64,000 nt of DNA from Hemicordylus capensis (lineage: Eukaryota; Chordata; Lepidosauria; Squamata; Cordylidae), in contig NC_069670.1 in the NCBI RefSeq assembly GCF_027244095.1, positions 18,775,820 through 18,839,819 of the forward strand, read 5' to 3'. This document shows positions 57,301-64,000 of this stretch, piece by piece. The translations under genes were made by a program, and so were the position numbers. Position 1 is the stretch's first letter, and each line of letters begins with the position of its first letter. The notes under the pieces are model-generated. The model was not told the origin of the DNA. It did not search any database and was given only the letters and a program-made list of their open reading frames with translations.

Positions 57301-57309
57301 GAATGCCAG
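50007..57309 (+). CDS. SLAM/CD2-family receptor, gene C (5 coding exons, 3' end not found)
   Basis: Paralogue of gene A. Exons 50007-50085, 53501-53833, 53987-54304, 56414-56515 and 57224-57309 give 918 bases (306 codons) without a stop; the joining introns are phase 1. Leader, cysteine-free Ig-V, Ig-C2 with four cysteines, transmembrane helix and a short tail appear in the same order. The leader core, the introns and the upstream promoter are alignable with gene A. The C2 exon is six codons longer than in A, ending ERKQLVGG. The tail has PIYDET where A has PIYDNI, so the +3 aliphatic residue of an SH2-type motif is missing. The last acceptor has moved 15 bases upstream of the position used in A. 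The final exon(s) were not recognised. Confidence 0.85.
50430..51170 (+). repeat. Three family R copies in a row in gene C intron 1
   Basis: Copies at about 50430-50640, 50700-50880 and 50885-51170, each with the leader, the CAGCACAGCAT-type block and the GTGAGCCCCTTTGGG block, increasingly diverged. Confidence 0.6.
51301..51412. repeat. (CT)n then (ATCTAT)n microsatellite
   Basis: About 27 CT units, then ATATATCGATATCGATATC and ATCTATATCTAT repeats. Confidence 0.9.
51413..52394. other. Gene C intron 1, no feature recognised
   Basis: Pyrimidine-rich stretch 51600-52070 with no exon. Confidence 0.35.
52395..52500 (+). mobile_element. L2-type 3' tail in gene C intron 1
   Basis: TTGTAAACCGCCCAGAGATA, GGGGCGGTGTACAAATTTG, (ATAA)n. 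Confidence 0.55.
53148..53420 (+). repeat. Family R copy with (GATA)n, before gene C exon 2
   Basis: GGCAAAGAGGCACCTTTTAA to GGAAGGGTGGTATAGAAATC, then (GAAT)n and (AGAT)n. Confidence 0.65.
53501..53833 (+). CDS. Gene C exon 2: Ig-V domain without cysteines
   Basis: 111 codons. Motifs: VLGGSVVFSVNV, EEFEWTFQNK, RIEITNDTTLKIS and DSGVYGLRV; no cysteine; several N-glycosylation sequons. Acceptor AAAATAG, donor GTAAGT. Confidence 0.88.
53987..54304 (+). CDS. Gene C exon 3: Ig-C2 domain
   Basis: 106 codons. Begins EPVPEPHIS as in gene A, with GCNVTLQC, FNITWESGN, LHLFWQASSSD, ITCRVSN and SICSD. The C-terminal stalk is longer than in A and B. Confidence 0.88.
54610..54797 (-). mobile_element. 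tRNA-Ala-type SINE in gene C intron 3
   Basis: Same family as 7226-7412: GAGTCTGAGCATTGGCCCAT, GACTGGCAGCAGCCTTCC, GATTGAACCTGGAACCC. Confidence 0.6.
54885..55730 (-). mobile_element. L2-like 3' region hosting the Sauria SINE
   Basis: Tail remnants (54885-55150) and C-terminal coding remnants (CCACAGAGAAGGCCCAGTTT; CATTCAGGGCTTTATAGG after the SINE) read on the minus strand; a plus-oriented tail (GTAAACCGCCCAGAGATTTA) lies within. Confidence 0.55.
55444..55693 (+). mobile_element. Sauria-type SINE with 12-bp target duplication
   Basis: TAGCAAGCCAGAGGTTGCTG, GGTTCGAATCCC, GATGCTGAAAGGCATCATC and tail GACTCGATGGCACACTTTAC. AAGCCATTCAGG flanks it at 55432-55443 and 55694-55705. Confidence 0.85.
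55731..56413. other. Gene C intron 3, partly shared with gene A
   Basis: GAAGGTGGTTGAACAGTC (56205) and GAGTAAGAAAAGCTTAAG (56300) match gene A at 12350 and 12697. Confidence 0.45.
56414..56515 (+). CDS. Gene C exon 4: transmembrane helix
   Basis: 34 codons. The hydrophobic run WMVCFIVVLVLILVASFAIW is followed by LCKK. Acceptor CCTTTCAG, donor GTAGGA as in gene A. Confidence 0.87.
57224..57309 (+). CDS. Gene C exon 5: cytoplasmic tail, first segment
   Basis: 86 bases. By alignment with gene A the ancestral acceptor is CTCTACAA, no longer AG. The next usable acceptor, CCACAG ending at 57223, keeps phase and adds five codons: AIVSTTPGKDRPP then DPIYDETPDGEMDECQ. Ends at a GTGAGA donor as in gene A. 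The polypyrimidine tract before the new acceptor is weak. Confidence 0.6.
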
Positions 57310-57717
57310 GTGAGAGGACCTTGCACAGTGGTGTTCTATTGGACTTTGGCCATTGTGGCTGGGGATGTTGGGAGTTGTAGTCCTTCAACATCTTGGAGAA
57401 CTGCTGACTTAGCTATTTTCCTAAATGTTTGGTGGGCTTCGTATTTCCTTCGGTAACCATTAGAAGAAAGTATGCAGTAGGTGTGTGTTATAATTGAGCA
57501 AAGCTTTTGTACTCTTTCTACTTTCTACTGCAAGGTCTCCAAGTCCAAAATAAAACAACGTGCAAGAAATCCTTTTAAAACCCAGCAGTCGAAACGAGAG
57601 ATCTAAGATATACAATGCAGTTAACAGAACTAATAAGAGCAATAGAATGAAACCATGTCTTTGCCGATATCCAAAAAGTTCTGGAGAATAAAGCGGTTTT
57701 GACTTAGTATCTAAAAA

Positions 57718-57737
57718 GTACACACACACACACACCC
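57718..57737. repeat. Short (CA)n
   Basis: About 9 CA units. Confidence 0.8.
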
Positions 57738-57744
57738 CTTCTAA

Positions 57745-58170
57745 CATGGGGGTGGTGGCAGATATATTTTTATCATCACTTGGAGAGGGCCTGCTAGGCA
57801 CCCAGCACTTTCTGAGGTATGGTTGGCAGCAGGACTTTCTCCACTACAGCCCCCAGGCTGTGGGACTCCCCACCTCAGGAGATGCACAACCCCCTCCCCA
57901 ATGCTCTTTTTGTAGGCAGTATACTTAGATCTTTCCTATTTCAGGAGGCCTTCAGCATGCCTGGTGGTAAATTGCGTATGATCTGGCTTCCTGTCTTGGT
58001 TGATTTTTATCTTCAGCCTCTACTGCAACAAGTCTCTCGTTCGAAGCGTGAGGATCCCATAATCAAAACCAGCTTGAAAGGGTTTTATTCGCCCCAGCGA
58101 ATTTTTTATATTATATTTGAATTCCCCACCCCTTTTATATTCTATATTTTGTTTGCTGATTTCCCTTAAA
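57745..58170 (+). mobile_element. L2-like LINE 3' end
   Basis: TATGGTTGGCAGCAGGACTT, CCCAGGCTGTGGGACTCCCC, CTATTTCAGGAGGCCTTCAG. Same family as 14960-15745. Confidence 0.6.
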
Positions 58171-58214
58171 CACTGTTTTCCCACTTGCCTGCCCCAGTAT
58201 TGACTATCTCAAGC

Positions 58215-58505
58215 AGGGCTGTCCTTAGAGATGCCCTTAGGCGGGGTGCGGGGCCTGGGGCAAATCAGTCCGTGTGTGGCCCCCTTCCAGTTAATTCTAA
58301 TGGGGGTTAAAAGAGCAGGGCCCGGGGCAGTCACCCTGCTTGCCATGCCCAAAGGACAGCCTGATATCATGTCCCCATCTTCCAGAAGCTTGTGGGGATG
58401 CCCCCCCAGATCCACCTCTCCCAATGTTCTTTATTATCTCTCTCCCTCACTCCGAGGAATTGCTTGGGAGAGGGGTGAACACGGGCCCCCTCTCTGCTAG
58501 CTACA
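58215..58505. repeat. hAT-like non-coding fragment
   Basis: GGGCTGTCCTTAGAGATGCC at one end and GCTAGCTACACCCCTGC at the other resemble ends of common reptile hAT derivatives. Confidence 0.35.
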
Positions 58506-58989
58506 CCCCTGCGGAGGAGGAGGAGGAGGAGGACTAAGCCTGAACGCTGTTTTTGTTCTTCCGGAGAATGCTGGAGTTGTACAATTCCAAAGAAAGGAAA
58601 GGGGGGGGGGGTATTTTCCAGAGTTTCTTGCCCCAGAAATTTCTTCGCAAGTTTACAGCTTCTGTTGCCCTTTCATTTCCAAAAGGCAAGCCAACTTTTT
58701 ATTTAGACTATCGGTCTGCTGAATGTTAGTGTTCCTTTCCTTAGAGAAGAAGGGAAGTTTAAACTCGAACGTCGGATGCAGAAGCACGCTCTTACCCCAG
58801 ACTTGGGGCTGAAGTCCAGGGCCTCACACACCCCTGGGAGCCCCCAAATCCTCTTTAGTCTGTTCTGGATGGTGTGGTTTGTACCCTCGAGAACCTAGGT
58901 GTTAAAACATGATGCTTAACTTGCAGCGAGGTGGGGGGGGCAGGGGCTCCAAAGGCCTTTAGGTCCAGGCTCCAAAATTACCTAGGTGC
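58506..58989. other. No feature recognised
   Basis: A (GGA)n run at 58512-58532; otherwise nothing. Confidence 0.4.
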
Positions 58990-59429
58990 ACCTCCAAGCA
59001 GATGTTAGCAAACCCTTCTATCACTGCCTATTCTGGAAGATCCATGGAACTATTAAACTGTGACCTCATGCGGGGGAGATATGGAGGAACAATCGGAGAG
59101 CATTCTCTGAAATTTCCCCTTGGGAGGAATACCCTGATATACAATTTGAATGTATTTGAAGAGAGATCTCGTTTCCAGCCTGTCGGGATGGTGGCTTTGT
59201 GTCAGTGCTGGGTGGGGTGGTTTAAATGCAAGTGAATTCGTTGTGTGGTTCTGTTGTGTTCTTAAAGTGTTGGGCTGCCATGAAGGAAACAGAGTGAAGA
59301 AAGAGGGATATTGCTAGGGGTGAAAGAAAACATGCCAAGAGTGGAGAAAACAGCCTGATCTGCTTCACATTTAGCTCAGCATGATGTGACTTTTTGCCTC
59401 TTCAGACACACTGTAGCTTGGCAGGAATT

Positions 59430-59545
59430 GCCAGCCTTGGGACTTCAGATGTTGTTGGACTACAGCTCCCATCATCCAATGCAATTGTGGCTGCGGTGAT
59501 GGGAGTTGTAGTCCAACAACTTCTGGGGACTAAGGTCAGAGAACT
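59430..59545. repeat. Palindromic MITE, family P
   Basis: GATGTTGTTGGACTACAGCT faces GTTGTAGTCCAACAACTTC. Confidence 0.6.
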
Positions 59546-59884
59546 CTTTGTTTTACAATATAGGTACTAGCTAGGCAGAGACATGGTTGCCTGACAGAAG
59601 CCTGATAGGAGAGTTTGGACAGTGGGATGGAAACAAAGCATCCTTTGTTAATGCATCCTGGATATAATGCAGCACCAGCTGTTCAGCCGCCTCGCTTCAA
59701 AAGGATCCCCTTCCTAAGCCTCACTCCCTGCTCTTTCAGCTCACAAGGCAAGGTCTGTCCATCCACCCACAGCCATCAGGAACTTTATTCTTTTTGCCAA
59801 AAGTTCACCTTGTGATTTGAAAAAGTCACATTTGGAAATGTAAAATGTTGGGAAAGCCACATTTGCATGATCAAATGCAAATTT

Positions 59885-60178
59885 TATCATAGGAACATAG
59901 GAAGCTGCCATATACTGAATCAGACCATTGGTCTATCTAGGGCAGTATTGTCTTCACAGACTAGCAGTAGCTTCTTCAAGTTGCAGGCAGGAATCTCTCT
60001 CAGCCCTATCTTGGAGAAGCCAGCGAGGGAACTTGGAACCTTCTGCTCTTTCCAGAGTGGCTCCATCCCCAGTATCTTACAGTACTCACACTTCTAATCT
60101 CCCTTTCATATGCAACCAGGGTGGACCCTGTTTAGCTAAAGGGACAAGTCATGTCTGCTACCACAAGAGCAGCTCTCC
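59885..60178 (-). mobile_element. 5S/tRNA SINE in the downstream duplicate
   Basis: Minus-strand copy from GGAAGCTGCCATATACTGAA to TGTTTAGCTAAAGGGACAAG. Confidence 0.68.
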
Positions 60179-61199
60179 TCTCTCTCATAGCAATACATTG
60201 GGGGAAATGTTCCAGATGCGGAAATTTCCTGCTAACCTGATTGTTGAAGGAAGTCAGGAACCAATAACAATCATTTGTTATTGATTCCTATAAAAGAAAT
60301 ACCCATATTTTAAAAAGTCAATTTCAGTCATCAACAGCCATCTTTTTGAGCAACTTCCATTCTTCAGAAGTTGGCCATTATGGCTGAGGATGATGGGAGT
60401 TGTAGTCCAACGACATCTGGGGGCCCCTGGTGGAGGGTATTAAAAAAGGATATTTGTTTTTAATTTTTCTCATCTTCCATTTCAGGATGCTGAAACCTTT
60501 CCAGACCTGGATCAGAATTCCAGAATGAACTCTATAACTGTATATGCCACACTCCAGTTCCCTTCTCAGCTTCCGGGTCTTGCCACCTAAACAAGGTGGT
60601 GCTGTAATGAGGGGCGGAGCTTTGTTGGAGCCCAATCCTATTGGGGTTTAGCCCCAACCAACAGAATTTCCTAGGAGTGCCAGGACTTATCTGTGGAATC
60701 GAGAACTGGTCTGCTTCAACAGATAGAAACATCGGACCCATTAGACACAATCTTTGGAAAGTGCCACACAGACAGAGGATGCTAAATAAATAATAAAAGA
60801 TCTTTGTAACCGGTCAAAAGAGCAAAGATAAAATGAGGCCCGAAGGATTGTATGTTCTTCAATGGCTGACATTGAAACAAATGATGCACCAGTGGAAGAG
60901 AAATTTCATCACAAGAAGGAGCCCTTTTAGTCCATCTCCCCATCGCTCTGCAGCCCACATATTGATAGCAAATATGTGCCTGCAGCTTGTGCCGGGGCGG
61001 GGGGGGGGCTCAAGGGGTACATACATTTGGGAGGTGCATACAGGCAGCTTCAGGAAGAAAAGAGGATTGCTGAAAATGGACCCAGTAAAAGGGAACGAAA
61101 GAGAAAACTGGACGTGCTTTGCAGAGGTGGGAGAGTAAGGGAAGGTTCTGATATATTTTTCAGTGTCGTCGTAATCATTGAGTTAGTGGGGACAATTGT

Positions 61200-61450
61200 C
61201 TCCAGGCCTCAAGGTTCTGCCCCCCCAAGTATCCCCCTCACCCTCGGGTGCCACTTTGGCCCCTGGCACTGGCCCCTCCCCTGCATCTGATGTCAGAAGC
61301 AAGGGGCGGGGCCAGTGCTGAGAACTCCACCCTCTTGTGTCTGATGTCAGATGAAGGCGGAGTGGCTGGGGGGGCCAAGGAATACCCAGGGGACAGGAAA
61401 GCCGCCGGTTGGATTTTGGCCCCCGCCAAGCTCCCTACACCCCTGATACT
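61200..61450. repeat. GC-rich hAT-like fragment
   Basis: Two copies of CATCTGATGTCAGAAGC / GTCTGATGTCAGATGAAG and an end CTCCCTACACCCCTGATAC. Confidence 0.3.
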
Positions 61451-61999
61451 TTTCATATAAGGTTATATTGTCTATTTTCTGTTTATTTTTCTTTTCTCTT
61501 CTCAGCCCAGCTCCTTATTAAACACATAGGCCCAACTACACAAGAACTGAGTTCCTACTGCACAATTCTTTTGGAAGTTCACAAAGCACATCCAGCTGCA
61601 TATTAGAATAAACCCTCCCATTCTGACATTTCCCCACCTGCCCCAGTTCAAGCACCGGATCTCTTTCAATATCTATGTGTGACTCCCCATCCACTCAGAT
61701 GCTATTTGGGTCACGAATTATGAGCTTCCTCCATAAACAACTGGGTGGGGGTGGGGATCTCTGACAGTTCTCATCTGGCTTGTAACATTTTGGTACACAC
61801 ATATTCTTGTCATGCTGCTTGAGAACTGCAGTGCTCCTGTTAACGGCCATGCATCGTGAGTCCAGAGGTCCCCCTTCATCTTGGTTGGCTGCTGAAATGT
61901 GGAAGGAGGAGACATCAGTAGCTCCTGCAGTGATAGCAGATTTCCCCACTAGGTGGCGGAATCCACCACCCTACACAAGGTGCATGTTCCAGTTGGGTG

Positions 62000-62457
62000 C
62001 ATCTGTTCTTCCACCATCCTCCTCTTCAGCCTCCTCGTGGAAGTGGAACATGATGCTGGTAAATTGGAGGGGGCTCTGCTCTGCATGCTGACAATGAAGG
62101 GGGCTCCCCTTTCGTGCACGTGGGACAGGGCCTTCTCAGTCATTGCCTCCAGACGTTGGAATGCTCTCCCAGTGGGCATCCACTCCTCAGTCTCCATCAC
62201 AGTTTTTAGAAAGCAAGTGGAATCCTGGCTTTTTACCCAGGCTTTTTATATGAGTGTTTTTGTCGTTGCTGCTGTATTTTATGGTCCTATTGTGTCTGTT
62301 TTTTAAACTTTTAATTAGGTCCGTATTTTTATATTCCAATTGAATATTTTGGTTGTGTAACTGTTTTATAGTCTTCTATTGTTTTAAATGTTTTGTAAAC
62401 CGCCTTGAGACAGTTTTAATGCAAGGTATAAAAATCTAACGATAAATGAAATAAATG
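62000..62457 (+). mobile_element. L2-like LINE 3' end
   Basis: GGGACAGGGCCTTCTCAGTC, TGGAATGCTCTCCCAGTGG, tail GTAAACCGCCTTGAGACAG. Confidence 0.65.
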
Positions 62458-62729
62458 ACAGGGAGAGTTTCTGGGAAAAGGAGGAATTGCAGGAGTGGGC
62501 AGCAGGGCTATTGCTGGGATTGAAAAGCCACCCTCCCCCTTACTGGGTTTGGGCCTCTTGGATTTCATTTGTTTAACCCTGCCTGTCACACACAGGAGAC
62601 AAATTTGTGTTTTATCTCCGTCTGCCTATCCTTTGGAATCTCAGTGTTAAGCTCTCAATCAGAAGGGCAGTTATTCAGCTCTGGAGCATCCCTTTCATGA
62701 GGCATGGTGAAGCAGTCATCTTAGAGCAG

Positions 62730-62815
62730 GAGTTCCCAACCTGTGGGACTGCAGATGTTGCTGAACTACAACTCCCATCACCTCCAGTCACAATTTACTG
62801 TGCCTGGGGGTGATA
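62730..62815. repeat. Family P fragment
   Basis: GAGTTCCCAACCTGTGG, GATGTTGCTGAACTACAACT. Confidence 0.5.
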
Positions 62816-63385
62816 GTCTACCTATCTATCTATCTTTCATTCAAAAATTTCTTGTATACTGCCTCCTCCAAAGACTCTAGGCAGTGAACAACAACACCAA
62901 TAACAATTAAAAATAAATAAATAAAGGGCAAAAGCCTGGCAAAACAGGTAGGTCTTAAGATGGGATTTAAAAGCAACTAAGGAGGGGGCTGAACGAATGG
63001 GGGGGGGACGAATCGGGGGTGGGGGAAGAGTGTTCCAAAGAAGAGGGGCGGCCACAGAGAAGGTCCTCCTATGGGCCCAGGCACCAGGGCCAGCTGAGAA
63101 GACCTCACAGGACAGGATACAACCGGCTGGGAGAAGTGATTCCAGAGCTATACAGGTGCTAAGCCCGTAAGGGTTCTGTAGGTGAGAACCAGCTCTTTGA
63201 GAACAGGCAACCAGTGCAGTGAGAATAAAAGAGGTGTGACACTATCAATTCTACGGCCACCTATATGGAGGTGGGCCACTGCATTTTGAAGCTTCCGAAA
63301 CATTTTCAAAGGCAACCCTAGATAGAGCGCATTACAGTAATCCAAATGAGAGGTAACAAAGGCATGAGTTACTGTTGCCAGGGCC
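62813..63385 (-). mobile_element. L2-clade LINE 3' fragment
   Basis: Minus strand: TGGATTACTGTAATGCGCTC, GAAGCTTCAAAATGCAGTGG and TCACTGCACTGGTTGCCTGT, i.e. the DYCNALYLGLP / LHWLPV region. Tail with (CTAT)n at 62820. Confidence 0.7.
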
Positions 63386-63629
63386 TGAAGGAGTTGCAGT
63401 TCCGCAACATCTGGAGTTCCACCTCTGTCTTAAGAGGGTGGGCATAGGGCTGCAGTGAGCACTGCAGCTGTGTCACTGTGTGGCACCCCACTTGCATGCC
63501 CTCTGAGTCCTGGGGCTGGGAGCAGGCAGTATTTGGCGCCTCGTCTCAGGGCCCTTAAGACCTCAGGCTACCCCATTCAGCTCTTGCACATGATGTCATT
63601 CAAGACTCTGCAAGCTCCAGTTTGCATAG

Positions 63630-63748
63630 AGTAGGGCTTCCCAAACTTGGCTCGCCAGCTGTTGTTGGACTACAACTCCTCTCACCCATCATGATGGGAT
63701 TTGTAGTCCAATAATACCTGGGGACCCAAGTTTGAGAAGCTCTGGCAC
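63630..63748. repeat. Palindromic MITE, family P
   Basis: GGCTTCCCAAACTTGG and CCCAAGTTTGAGAAGC are complementary ends. Confidence 0.6.
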
Positions 63749-64000
63749 AGAGAGAGATGGGGCTGCTTCAGACACAAACACTGATCCTCTGTTGGATTTG
63801 AGAGTCCCTGCTGTGCTCTTTCGTCCGAATGTGCCTCTCAAATTCACCCGAGGTTCAAGTTGACCAAACGGAGCTTTAACGCCACAGTGGGCGGTTGGCT
63901 TGTTTGTTTTAAGAGTGGCTGAATTTGCCATTGTGCTGCATCTGAACCAACCCCCAGGCTTTCTTCTCAGTTGTTGCAAGAGGCTCAGCACAGAACAGCC

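Larger units (their letters stand above)
58990..61080. repeat. Low-copy segmental duplication, copy 2
   Basis: Colinear with 18900-27490: GCAAACCCTTCTATCACTGC (59010), CTGACAGAAGCCTGATAGG (59590), CACTCCCTGCTCTTTCAGC (59722), AGGATGCTGAAACCTTTCCA (60484), GGGGTTTAGCCCC (60644). Confidence 0.65.

Overview
The window is vertebrate genomic DNA, most likely from a squamate reptile. It is dense in retroposons typical of lizards and snakes: Sauria-type SINEs, L2 and CR1 LINEs, an R4-type LINE, a 5S rRNA/tRNA-headed SINE and many small hAT-like or fold-back DNA elements. Almost all host coding sequence is in short exons with consensus splice sites. I see no bacterial-style genes, CRISPR arrays or operons.

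The host content is a cluster of three SLAM/CD2-family immune receptor genes, all on the + strand and labelled A, B and C here. Each has a signal-peptide exon, an Ig-V exon with no cysteines (the CD2/SLAM hallmark) and an Ig-C2 exon with two paired cysteines, joined by phase-1 introns. Gene A (6595-14163) and gene C (50007-57309) also have a transmembrane exon of identical length (102 bp) and one short cytoplasmic exon; their final exons were not found. Gene B (37732-44308) has no recognisable transmembrane exon. An in-phase candidate terminal exon would instead end it in a CD48-like GPI-anchor signal.

Layout: 1-6.2 kb, intergenic repeats. 6.2-14.2 kb, promoter segment and gene A. 14.4-18.6 kb, LINEs, nested SINEs and an LTR-element fossil. 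18.9-27.5 kb, a diverged low-copy segment that matches 58.99-61.1 kb and is itself partly duplicated. 28-33 kb, SINEs, an R4 LINE fragment and DNA elements. 33.2-37.3 kb, a near full-length L2 LINE with a 1015-codon open frame and three 236-bp 5' monomers. 37.7-44.3 kb, gene B. 45.3-45.8 kb, a chain of consecutive hairpins. 46-49 kb, L2, fold-back and SINE copies. 49.65-57.3 kb, promoter segment and gene C. 57.7-64 kb, the second copy of the low-copy segment, then L2 fragments.

Genes A and C, their promoters, their introns and their downstream flanks are colinear, so they look like products of one tandem segmental duplication, later inflated unequally by transposons (about 21 kb against 11.5 kb). 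By family knowledge these receptors sit on leukocytes and bind each other or themselves through the V domains. The two transmembrane members have diverged in their tyrosine tail motif, and the middle gene may be GPI-anchored. All similarity calls were made by eye; no database search was run.
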